DNA from: Hysterangium stoloniferum
Lineage: Eukaryota; Basidiomycota; Agaricomycetes; Hysterangiales; Hysterangiaceae
DNA: 64,000 nucleotides
Direction of reading: 5' to 3'
Assembly (NCBI GenBank): GCA_015178975.1
Contig: WHVD01000013.1
Location: forward strand, 1,116,001 to 1,180,000
Shown here: piece after piece, positions 31,189-42,332 of the stretch
Layout of the letters: every line of letters starts with the position of its first letter
Numbering within the stretch: position 1 is the first letter of the stretch
The notes under the pieces: generated by a model
The model's database searches: none
What the model was told of the DNA's origin: nothing
The model's input: the letters and a program-made list of their open reading frames with translations, nothing else
Translations under genes and position numbers: made by a program

Positions 31189-33574
31189 AGTGCTACGAGA
31201 ACAGGTGGTTTCAGAAAAGAACCTGCATCGGATAATACTTGGTGATTAACATCAGGGATTTGGGAATGTCTACACCCATTATGTAGACTCCCTAGAGCGT
31301 TGTGGGTCCCGCGCACGCTGTAATGTGAGCGGCGTGCAAAAGATATTATTTCCTATTGTTGGAGTCTGCCAGCCATAGAAGCTGCGAGACTCCTGCGTTG
31401 TCTCAGATGATTGATTCTGAGATTGAATTAAGTAAATTTGGGTGTATAAAGGCCATGTAGTTAGCATTAGACAGTAGTGTGCTTTACCCTTATATATTGA
31501 GACTCCGAAATATTTAACACATTCAGGTTGTTGAGTGCGGCAGAAGGACTTTTACATTTCCACCGGCACTGCAAAACAACAAAGTTAATTGAATTTTTCA
31601 AATTTATTTCATATATTAGTACAAGAAATTTTACACCGCCTTTGCTAAATACTTGCGAAAACAGAACATTGACAATTTAATCTGGTATTGATCGGATCAG
31701 CAGTCCGGTGAATTTCATTGTAGCGGCAATCACTGGAAATTGATTGGCTAAGCCTTCGAATGGAATTTAAGAACACGCCTATTTTAGGCCAGAAAGAGCT
31801 GAGATGGCACCAAGCAAGGATAATGCTTCTTTTGGTTTCCAAAGGTTAAATGACCATACAATCCTGACACTCTCGGTCCTGCTATGGTGAAATCACTATC
31901 TAATCCGTTGACCCGAAGAGTAGTCGCCTTGTGCTGAAATAATCGGTGCTGTTGAGAAGACCGCTCTCCGTCTGACAGAGCAAGTAGATGGTAGCAACTC
32001 AGTAGTACGACATACTTATACATGTGTTGTGTTGTTCATAGTATATCATTTATTCCACTCTCATTGTGTCCTATTATCTACGTCTTCTACATTGTCATGT
32101 TTCGCTGTTCCGTCCCTTTTGTTTTTTCTCCATTGACACAGTTTTCGCCCAATTTCACTGGCGCGAAAACCTTTTACATAGTAGGCGCTGGTCTTGATTT
32201 AAGCTCATGTTCGAGAATAGCTGATGCAGTCTCCTGACAACCTGTTTTTGGGTTGAATCATCAAATAAAAATTAAAGATGAGAGATTAAAATATGATAAA
32301 ACTTTAAAATCTAAAGCAGATAATACTTATCTTTCGCGTCTCGTATCTTGATTCTTGACTCGTCACAAACGGTGGGTCTCCAACTTCCGCCATCAATAGT
32401 TTACTACATTTGGATTGACAAGTAGGTGAGAAGGCGCCTTTTGCTAGTCAGTGTAAATCTTAGATGGCCATGCTTAATGTTTTATCGTAACATTGCGCAT
32501 CTCCCTCTAATATAGGCAACCCAAGATTCCGTCTACATCCCTAAGGCTAAGGATCAGGCTATTGGATCAACATTTTTCTATACATGAACGATGGAGACTC
32601 ACAAGGCGGTACGTGCTTGGTACTGAAACCAATCCGCTAGGACAGACGTTTGGGAACTTAAAATACCAGGGCAGGCAGCTTTTCTCTTGACTTCTGTCAG
32701 GTGGATATCTTCACGAACGCTTGTATATCCAGAGAGTGCCTAAGGATGCAAAGTTGTTGGACAGCTCTGGATGGAAAGTTCCACCTGGCTCCTCAGATGC
32801 TTAACCCAACACAGTCCTCCAAGAATGTGAAGACACTGGCGCCACGTTTCTGACGCAGAGCCAATACGAAACTACCGCTGCTGAGACCATCTCTCCCTCA
32901 GACGTTGTCGCCAAACAAACTTAATTCCGATGTAGCCCACACTTGAACCCACACGCCACTCCTTTATCCAACTGCCCGCCCCTCCACCGATTCTTTATTG
33001 ACATGCCAGACACGCTCACCTCTCCTGGAGCCAACATGATCGCGCTTTCCTCCGCGCAAAGGACACCGCTGGTGTTAATGGACGAGCGTCTATCTCTTCA
33101 ACAGGGCCATGCGTAGCGGGTAATGGTCTGGGAACATATTTTAAGTATATCGTGTCTTTGTTTCTTCGTTAGACCATCAGCTTATTGTTGATGTTGTGCA
33201 TCCTAGTAACATGCTCCTCCGTTCACGCCGAGACTATGTCCGGTTTTTAGTGCCTCATTTGAACGTTTTGAGGCCATGAGTTGAACCGCATGCACCGAAT
33301 TCGTCCGACAGCGAGAGCGGAATCAATAGTGATGGTAAGGATGACTCCGACTGTAGTGAAAGCGTAGGAAAGACCATATTACTGTGCGACAAACGAGCAC
33401 ATCAAATTGGAAGAAACACGTTTGAACCAACATCATCGTCATTAGTGGGACCTCACAGTGTGACATCTACCTATCGTTCGTCACGAATGCCTGCCATCCT
33501 ATATCTTCTGTGTACGCGTTATCGAGTTTCTCACCTGGCACCTACTGGCGGATATCTAGCCCAAGCAGCCACTG

Positions 33575-34028
33575 TCATTCCATGTTCGACCCAGCCAAGT
33601 ACACCGCATCTTCGTTTCTTTCCTGTGACGCAACCTTGATCTTGACGTTAATGCCAACCTCAATGAGATGGCCTTCGATTCTCAGCAAGGATGACGTTGA
33701 CGGTAGTAACGGCGTAAGGAAGGCGACGCGACGGACATGGGTGTATCCAACGTAGAAGAGGCACGAGGCACGTTGGATATCATCATCCAATCCAACCCTC
33801 ACTTGTGGACAGTCGTTCATCCTCCTTCACCAATTCGCGATGTTTAATATACACAATAAACCCACCTCACACACATCGAGCTTCTTACCTGCATCTCGCC
33901 CCACCTCATAAGCTCTGGGAATCCTTCTCCTAAACAGCCGCCCCCGTTCGCTCATCAGCTAGGCGACGTACAAACGCAGCCAGGACCCCCCCGAGCTGCA
34001 AGATTACCAGATCGCCAACTCGCGCCAT
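33575..34028 (-). other. Gene-like segment in left palindrome arm (mirror of 36,486-36,941)
   Basis: Reverse-complement counterpart of the right-arm gene-like segment. The first ORF (ATG at 34,028) carries a short deletion relative to the right arm. The second ORF (81 codons, MNDCPQVRVGLDDDIQR, ending VYLAGSNME) stays open. GC content is higher than in surrounding R1 sequence. Function not recognised. Confidence 0.35.
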
Positions 34029-35007
34029 ATTCCGTACTTAGGAACTTTCTTCACTTATATGAAATCCAGGAATTAAACTGAAGTACTTACTCGTTACTAA
34101 TGGTTTTCCTTTTTCTCTTAGAATGACATCGCTGCTTATCCTGCCATCCGGCTGAGGAGAAACAATGTACGTAAAGAACTTAATGTCCTTCATTTAGTTC
34201 TAGTCTAATAAGTAAAAACAGGAGATCTCAGATTTTCCGGATGGGCGCATGGGTGGGCGCATCCGCGTCTTTCGCAACCGTCCTTGCGTTTTGGCTTCCA
34301 TGTGCTATTTGCCCCCTTCACACCTACCTCGTTGTATGTCGTAGCTATGTGTTCTCAGAAGTGGTGTGGGATGGCATTGTTTTGTTGAATTCGAATTCGA
34401 GCCGCCCCCCGCCTCTCTACAAGTGAACGGATTTTAGACTCTGACTCGGGACTCGTTTCTCACTGGAAGCCCTGCTTCCATTAATCACCAAGTACTCTCC
34501 GAAGCTTCCTAAAAAGAATATTTTTTGAAACCACCTGCTCTGGTAGCGCTATGGAGCGGTATTTCCCATGAAAAGACCGACATCCACGTGGTTTCTCAGG
34601 TCCACGCTTCAAAGTTCGGTCTCGAAGTTATTTCCTTCTCTGATGTCATTAGTACATGCCTGATGGTCTACCTTATGTCTAGCTTTGTTGTGGCTTGCTT
34701 TGTACTCACACTCATGTGACAGAAGGTCCTTGTCTCATAGTCATTGGCTCCAGCATCGCCACAATTGAGGATCCGGAATGGCATTACTATTCTTCTGTGG
34801 CGATACCTTGATAATTTTAGGAAAATACATAACAGCCGAGGCAAAAATCGACATGTCCTTCCTACAGGTCATGAAGGAGAGGGGCTGTCAAATAAAAAAC
34901 TATTTAAAAGGGTGTATCTTTGCGCTAGGCAATGCTATGGTAGGCAGTATTATACCCCAATCCCAGATATTCCGCACAGTAGTATGAAATGATACCAAAT
35001 TTCTCGT

Positions 35008-35217
35008 CAGCTTGTAGTCCCGGCAAGGGAAATATTTAGAGTCTACAACCTGCCAGAAGGCATGGTGAATGAAGTAAGTGGAAACCTGCTCCTCCATTTG
35101 CTTTAACTTGCGGTAGAGTTAAAGCAAATGGAGGGGCAGGTTTCCACTTACTTCATTCACCATGCCTTCTGGCAGGTTGTAGACTCTAAATATTTCCCTT
35201 GCCGGGACTACAAGCTG
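35008..35217. repeat. Near-perfect 101-bp hairpin at the palindrome centre
   Basis: Arms 35,008-35,108 and 35,117-35,217 are complementary with about one mismatch, around an 8-nt loop (35,109-35,116). It lies exactly at the symmetry centre of R1 copies 2 and 3. DNA of this kind can extrude as a cruciform; it may mark the fold-back point at which the inverted duplication formed. Confidence 0.95.
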
Positions 35218-36485
35218 ATTTGGCTGCTTAATCAGTAGGACTAGTGGTGGGGGGAATTAGTTGCATCGTACATCACTTGTTATATGAACTGTTACCCTGC
35301 GTGGTTATCCGAGCCAAGTGAGACATCTACGATCAGCTGCGCCTCTTCAGGTACTTTGACACATGGCTTAATTTGGCCCTTAGGTAGTTATTTCTTGAGT
35401 GTCATTTTAATTGGAACTTTAACATGTCAAAAGATGTGTAGAATGTACAGACATTCTGGCACAATAATTAGCACAGCCAGTTAGAGGCCCTTCGGAGGAT
35501 ATAGATATCTGTGATAGAAATATAACCGAACGGTTAGGGGAAGTATTAAACAAGAATCTATCTGGGATTGGGGTATAATACTGCCTACCATAGCATTGAC
35601 TAGCGCAAAGATACACCCTTTTAAATAGTTTTTTATTTGACAGCCTCTCCTTCATGACCTGTAGGAAGGACATGTCGATTTTTGCCTCGGCTGTTATGTA
35701 TTTTCCTAAAATTATCAAGGTATCGCCACAGAAGAATAGTAATGCCATTCCGTATCCTCAATTGTGGCGATGCTGGAGCCAATGACTATGAGACAAGGAC
35801 CTTCTGTCACATGGGTGTGAGTACAAAGCAAGCCACAACAAAGCTAGACATAAGGTAGACCATCAGGCATGTACTAATGACATCAGAGAAGGAAATAACT
35901 TCGAGACCGAACTTTTAAGCGTGGACCTGAGAAACCACGTGGATGTCGGTCTTTTCATGGGAAATACCGCTCCATAGCGCTACCAGAGCAGGTGGTTTCA
36001 AAAAATATCCTTTTTAGGAAGCTTCGGAGAATACTTGGTGATTAATGGAAGCAGAGCTTCCAGTGAGAAACGAGTCCCGAGTCAGAGTCTAAAATCCGTT
36101 CACTTGTAGAGAGGCGGGGGGCGGCTCGAATTCGAATTCAACAAAACAATGCCATCCCACACCACTTCTGAGAACACATAGCTACGATATACAACGAGGT
36201 AGCCGTGAAGCGTGCAAATAGAACATGGAAGCCACAACGCAAGGACGGTTGCGAAAGATGCGGATGAACAAATCAGGAAATCTGAGATATCCTTTTTTTA
36301 CTTATTAGACTTGGAACTAAATTAATGACATTAAGTTCTTTACGTACACCGTTTCTCCTCAGCCGGGTGGCAGGATCAGCAGCGATATCATTCTAAGAGA
36401 ACAAGGAAAACCATAAGTAACGAGTAAGTACTTCAGTTTAATTCCTGGATTTCATATAAGTGAAGAAAGTTCCTAAGTACGGAAT

Positions 36486-36941
36486 ATGGCGCGAGTTGGC
36501 GATCTGGTAATCTTGCAGCTCGGGGGCGGGCGCTGGGTCCTGGCTGCGTTTGTACGTCGCCTAGCTGATGAGCGAACGGGGGCGGCTGTTTGGGATAAGG
36601 ATTCCCAGAGCGTATGGGGTGGATCGAGATGCAGGTAAGAAGCTCGATGTATGTGAGGTGGGTTTATTGTGTATATTAACATCGCGAATTGGTGAAGGAG
36701 GATGAACGACTGTCCACAAGTGAAAGTTCGATTGGATGATGATATCCAACGAGTTTCTTCTACTTTTGATACATCCATGTCCGTCGCGTCGCCTTCCTTA
36801 CGCCGTTACTGCCGTCAACGTCATCCTTTGCTGAGAATGGAAGGCCATCTCATTGAGGTTGGCATTAAAGTCAAGATCAAAGTTGCATCACAAGAAAGAA
36901 ACGAAGATGCGGTGTACTTGGCTGGGTCGAACATGGAATGA
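36486..36941 (+). other. Gene-like segment, function unknown
   Basis: The first possible exon, 36,486-36,634, begins ATG and encodes MARVGDLVILQL, then RWVLAAFVRRLADERTGAAV, ending at a GCAG/GTAAGA donor. A second ORF (36,702-36,941, 79 codons) starts MNDCPQVKVRLDDDIQRV and includes LIEVGIKVKIKVASQERNED. Further downstream VAAWAGDPPVGAR precedes a CCAG/GTGAGA donor at about 36,980. Codon-like sequence, several good donors and retention in both palindrome arms hint at a captured gene, but no family is recognised and the exon structure is unproven. Confidence 0.35.
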
Positions 36942-37015
36942 GAGTGGCTGCTTGGGCTGGAGATCCGCCAGTAGGTGCCAGGTGAGAAACTCGATAACGC
37001 GTACACAGAAGATAT

Positions 37016-37316
37016 TGTTAGAATATGAGTATATACAATTAGCTATGACCTCATATCTTGTGTTGCAACTGTATAGATTCAACTGGTTAACATCATGTGA
37101 TAGTTATTATTAGATAGTTCCTGAGCAGATAGTCTTACAGATCAGTGCACAGACCATCTAGTACAGTATATAGTTAGTCCAGTTGAGGGGTAGAAACCTC
37201 AACTGGAAGCCCAGCTATATCACCGGTTTATATTCTACACCGCTCTATCTAAGTTACTTAGTACCTAGATCAAGAGTCTCAAACTGTGATTCCCCGGCTT
37301 GCAGTTTATCCTAATA
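37016..37316 (+). mobile_element. Solitary LTR (301 bp) in right palindrome arm
   Basis: TGTTAGAATATG...ATCCTAATA with target duplication GATAT (37011-37015, 37317-37321). The left arm has the intact target (complement of ACAGAAGATATAGGATGG, about 33,490-33,510), which defines the insertion exactly and dates it after the inverted duplication of R1. The start resembles copia-type LTRs. Confidence 0.9.
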
Positions 37317-40300
37317 GATATAGGATGGCAGGCAGTCGTGACGAACGATAGGTAGATGTCACACTGTGAGGTCCCACTAATGACGATGATATTGGTTCAA
37401 ACGTGTTTCTTCCAATTTAATGTGCTCGTTTGTCGCACAGTAATCTGGCCTTTTCTACGCTTTCACTACAGTGGGAGTCATCCCTACCATCACTATTGCT
37501 TCCGCTCTCGCTGTCGGACGAATTCGGTGCATGCGGTTCAACTCATGGCCTCAAAACGTTCAAATGGGGCACTAAAAACCGGACATAGTCTCGGCGTGAA
37601 CGGAGGAGCATGTTACTAGGATGCACAACATCAACAATAAGCTGATGGTCTAACGAAGAAACAAAGACACGATATACTTAAATATGTTCCCAGACCATTA
37701 CCCGCTACGCATGGCCCTGTTGCAGAGATAGACGCTCGTCCATTAACACCAGCGGTGTCCTTTGCGCGGAGGAAAGCGCGATCATGTTGGCTCCAGGAGA
37801 GGTGAGCGTGTCTGGCATGTCAATAAAGAATCGGTGGAGCGGGCAGTTGGATAAAGGAGTGGCGTGTGGGTTCAAGTGTGGGGCTACATCGGAATTATGT
37901 TTGTTTGGGGACAACGTCTGAGGGAGAGATGGTCTCTGCAGCGGTAGTTTCGTCTTGGCTCTGCGTCAGAAGCGTGGCGCCAGTGTCTTCACATTCTTGG
38001 AGGACTGTGTTGGGTTAAGTATCTGAGGAGCCAGGCGGAACTTTCCATCCCGAGCTGTCACAACAACTTTGCTTCCTTAGGCACTCTCTGGATATACAAG
38101 CGTTTATGAAGATATCCACCTGACAGAAGTCAAGAGAAAAGCTGCCTGCCCTGGTATTTTAAGTCCCCAAACGTCTGTCCTAGCGGATTGGTTTCAGTAC
38201 CAAGCACGTAACGCCTTGTGAGTCTCCATCGTTCATGTATAGAAAACCGTTGATCCAATAGCCTGCTCCTTAGCCCTAGGGATGTAGACGGAATCTTGGG
38301 TCGCCTGTATTAGAGGGAGATGCGCAATGTTACGATAAAACATTAGTGAAATGAAGGATGGCCATCTAAGATATGCACTGACTAGAAAAAAGCGCCTTCT
38401 CACCTACTTGTCAATCCAAATGTAGTAAACTATTGATGGAGGAAGTTGGAGACACACCGTTTGTGACGAGTCAAGAATCAAGATACGAGACGCGAAAACA
38501 GGTTGTCAGGAGACTGCATCAGTTATTCTCGAACATGCAGAGCGAGCTTAAATCAAGACCAGGGCCTATTATGTAAAAAGTTCCCGCGCCAGTGAAATTG
38601 CGGAAAACTATGTCAATGGAGAAAAAACAAAAGGGACGGAACAGCGAAACATGATAATGTAGAAGACGTAGATAACAGGACACAATGAGAGTTGAATACA
38701 TGATATACTATGAACAACACAACACATGTATAACTATGTCGTACTACTGAGTTGCTACCATCTACTTTCTCTGTCAGACGGAGCGGTCTTCTCAACAGCA
38801 CCGATTATTTCAGCACAAGGCGACTACTTTGCGGGTCAACGAATTAGATAGTGACTTCAGCATAGCAGGATCGAGAGTGTGTCAGGATTGTATGGTTATT
38901 TAACTTTTGGAAACCAAAAGAAGCATTATCCTTGCTTGGTGCCATCTGATTAGCCGATCAATTTCCAGTGATTGCCGCTGCAATGAAATTCACCGGCCTG
39001 CTGATCCGATCAATACAAGATTAAATTTTCAATGTTCGTAATTCTTTTGTTTTCGCAAGTATTTAGGAAAGGCGGTGTAAAATTTCTTGTACTAATATAT
39101 GAAATAAATTTGAGAAATTAAAATAAGATATATTAACTTTGTCGTTTTGCAGTCCCGTTGGAGATGTAAAAGTCCTTCTGCTGCCACATTCAACAACCTG
39201 AATGGGTGTTAAATGTTTCGGGAGTCTCAATATATAAGGGTAAAGCACACTATTGTCTAATGCTAACTACATGACCTTTGTACACCCAAATTTACTTAAT
39301 TCAACCTCAGAATCAATCATATGAGACAACACAGGAGTCTTGCAGCTTCTATGGCTGGCAGACTCCAACAACAGGAAATAATATCTTTTGTGCGCCGCTC
39401 ACACTACAGCATGCATGGGACACACAACGCTCTAGGGAGTCTACATAATGGGTGTAGACATTCCAAATCCCTGATGTTAATCACCAAGTATTATCCGATG
39501 CTTCCTTAAAAAGGTTATTTTCTGAAACCACCTGTTCTCTTAGTAATATGGAGCAGTATTTCCCATGGAAAGACCGACATCCATGTGGTTTCTCAGGTCC
39601 ACGCCTCAAAGCTCGGTCTTAGGACCGTGATAAATGACGTAGTTATTACATGCCTGATGGTCTACCTTACCTTTGGTCTGAGTTGCTCTGTACTCATATC
39701 CATGTGACAGAGGGGTCCTTGTCTCACAGTCATTGGGTCCAGCATCGCCACATTTCAGGATACGGAATGGCACTATTGTGTTGCGGTGATATCTTTATAA
39801 TTAGGTTTTAGGAAAATAGATACCAGTCGAGGCAACAATCGACATGTGCTTCCTACAGGTCATGAAGGAGAGGGGCTGTCAAATAAAATCTACTTAAAAA
39901 GGGTGCATCTTTGTGCTGTAAGACTAGTATCTGCTGTGGGCACAGACAGACACTAGAATGAGTGATGGGGAACTAACCACTACTTTATTCACAATCCACA
40001 TATACAGATTATATACGAGTGGACAACAATGGGATATGGACAACAATAAGGTCAAATATTACCAAATCACAATGTAGGGAGCCTAATGATGAAGGCGATA
40101 ATTTACTCGACGTCTGGACCAACGGTGGGCCCATTTGATACTACACGTCAACACCACACCCAATGCTGGTTTTCCCTGTCTTAATTCACTCTCACATTGT
40201 ACAAATACATTTATTGGGAACTTGCACAGACCACAGTAGATATTAGAATGTAACTTGGCTTGTATCTCCGAGTGAACTACTGGGGATTATATATATCTAT

Positions 40301-40531
40301 GGGGATAAGGTTCTGGAAGGGAGGACAGAGATATTACTAAAGCTATGTTAAGTATGTTCCAAGATATTCTATAATATTCTAGGAATGTCAGGTTGATTAC
40401 CAACAACATTATCATTGTAAATTCCAATTCACTTCAATTATTGTTTACAGCTGTTCCGAGTACCTAAGGTGGAGTTCAAAATTTAAAAGAAATCCCACCA
40501 CAGACAAATTGTGCCATATCTCCAGAATGAG

Positions 40532-41305
40532 TGGCAATTAAGACATAATAACATGATATGTGTATGATATTGTATGGATCTATATATGTATGTATATTTT
40601 TGGCCTTATGAGAGGCTATTTAATATCCAGTGAAATAGCATTGCAATGGCTCCCCTTTGTAAGGCTGGCCACCTTACCACATGCGTCATCACCAACCTCT
40701 CCCATCAACCACTCATTGTTCTGCCACTTGATTGTTGAGTAGCACCCTCATGCCTGATCATGTGGTTCTTTGTTCTTCCCCCACATTCACCTTGACTACA
40801 TACATAAAAACCCATATCCTATAGTGATAGGATCAATCTTCTCTTTGACCATTAATCCTTTCCCCACTCTTCCCTAGGGAACCTCACATTCACCTTGTAT
40901 CCTACTGATATTTTAAAAACAAAGAAAACTTAGTCCTGTCCTTGTTGACTGAGTGAGGCTGATACCGACAGCCTTACACCCTTCATTCAATTCTCTCTAT
41001 ATTTGCATATAAGCTGGTAATATTAATACTGTGTATTGTATCTAAACATAACCTGAGTTGTGAGGCCTAACACTACCTTTTGAACAAGTTATAATACTCA
41101 CTATTAAGTGTGCATACAGTAAGTGGCACAACTTGGTCAAAGGGTGGTACTAAGCCTCACAGCTTAGGGTATATTCACACACAATACATATATAGTATTA
41201 GTCCCACTGACTTATATGAAAATCTAGGAAAATTTGAATGAAGGGGAGCCATTGCAATGATATTTCACTGAATATTACATAGCCTCTCATAAGGCCAAAT
41301 ATATA
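40532..41305. mobile_element. Non-coding inverted-repeat element IR, copy linked to R1 copy 3
   Basis: Long terminal inverted repeats. The left arm runs from GGCAATTAAGACATAATAAC through GGCCTTATGAGAGGC to GCATTGCAATGGCTCCCC. The right arm (about 41,240-41,300) repeats it inverted (GGGGAGCCATTGCAATGATA, CCTCTCATAAGGCC). No coding potential. It looks like a MITE-type DNA element of ~0.8 kb that later received a Tc1. Superfamily not determined. Also at 51,835-52,641 and, partly, at 7,470-7,546 and 25,518-25,850. Confidence 0.6.
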
Positions 41306-41789
41306 TACAGTCAAGTTTGGAGGAGGAAATCTGATGTTGTGGGACTGTATGTTGTGGGGAGGACCAGGATATTTCACCAAGATTGATGGAACAATGGATG
41401 CTGACCTGTATTGTATGTTAGCATTATGGAAGATGAACTTCAAGCAACCATGGAGTATTATGGCAAGAACACAGAGGATGTGGTCTTTCAGCAAGACAAT
41501 GACCACACACACAAGAGCAAGAAGGCCACCAATTGGTTTAAAGACAATGGATTTGTGGTCATGGTATGGCCACCTCAGTCTTCTGACCTTAATCCAATTG
41601 AACAACTCTGGTATTACCTCAAAAAAGAAGGGAGAATATGAAGTGGCACCCAAGAGTATCCATGAGTTGTGGGAGAGGGTTCAAACAGAGTGGGAGAAGA
41701 TCCCTGCCTCTACTTGTCAGAACTTGATAGAGAGTATGCCTAGAAGGGTTGAGGCTGTTTTTAAGGCCAAGGGAGGCTATACCAAGTGA
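41306..41789 (+). pseudogene. Tc1/mariner transposase, C-terminal half, inverted relative to its N-terminal half
   Basis: Plus strand: KFGGGNLMLWDCM, GYFTKIDGTMDADLY, EDVVFQQDNDHTHKS (second catalytic Asp), WPPQSSDLNPIEQLWYYLKK (the NPIE Glu), and a C-terminus ending RRVEAVFKAKGGYTK and TGA at 41,787-41,789. One frameshift relative to the family lies near 41,420 and another near 41,640. It begins at TA-CAGTCAAG at 41,306. The missing N-terminal half is on the opposite strand at 44,596-45,042. Confidence 0.85.
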
Positions 41790-42332
41790 TAGATTGTTTG
41801 ATTTGTGTTCTTTTTATACCAGGGACAAAACCCTTCCAATGTGATTTTGTAATTATTTTATTTATAGCATGGGAAATACTAATGCTTATGTCATCATATT
41901 TTAAGGGCATATACATAACATATAGACCTAACCAACCACCTGTTAAGAACTAGAAACTGACTAATGCCGGTGGCCGATGGGGACCGATCGGAAGGACTTG
42001 GCTTCAGCTTATGTGCTGCGCCCTCGCAATTATCCGTTGGTTGTCCTTAAATTTCAGACGGGTGAAGACTAAATCCTAAGAAGAACCTTTCGGTGAGATA
42101 CTGATCGGAACCGAAGGACAAGTCAAGTGTTGGGCCAAGGGGTCGGGGCCGAGAGTGGGCGAGCACACGTGAAGGCGGATGGGGGATTCTTAGTATGAGA
42201 CTGCTGCAGACGTATGAGGGTATTCTGAGTTGATATTCTGATTGCCTAGTAACTACAACTACAGCGGGTTCATATACAAGTAACAGGCGTCTAGAAAGTA
42301 CTAATGGGGAGAAGGGCGGAAAATGGTATTAG

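Larger units (their letters stand above)
25518..35108 (-). repeat. Repeat R1 copy 2 (left arm of central palindrome), with linked IR piece
   Basis: Minus-orientation R1, including a piece of element IR at 25,518-25,850. It is interrupted by the Harbinger composite (26,847-31,188). The part 31,192-35,108 mirrors 35,117-39,540. Relative to copy 3 it has a private stretch of about 95 bp near 32,240-32,335 and lacks about 300 bp present near the centre of the right arm. It includes the central R1 region (33.1-35.1 kb) absent from copies 1 and 4. Confidence 0.75.
35117..40870 (+). repeat. Repeat R1 copy 3 (right arm of central palindrome)
   Basis: Mirrors 25.5-35.1 kb without the Harbinger insertion. 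About 340 bp (35,218-35,560) has no counterpart in the left arm. A 301-bp LTR is inserted at 37,016. From 37,925 onward it matches R1 copy 1. It continues into element IR at 40,532. Sequence between the arms has diverged only modestly. Confidence 0.75.
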
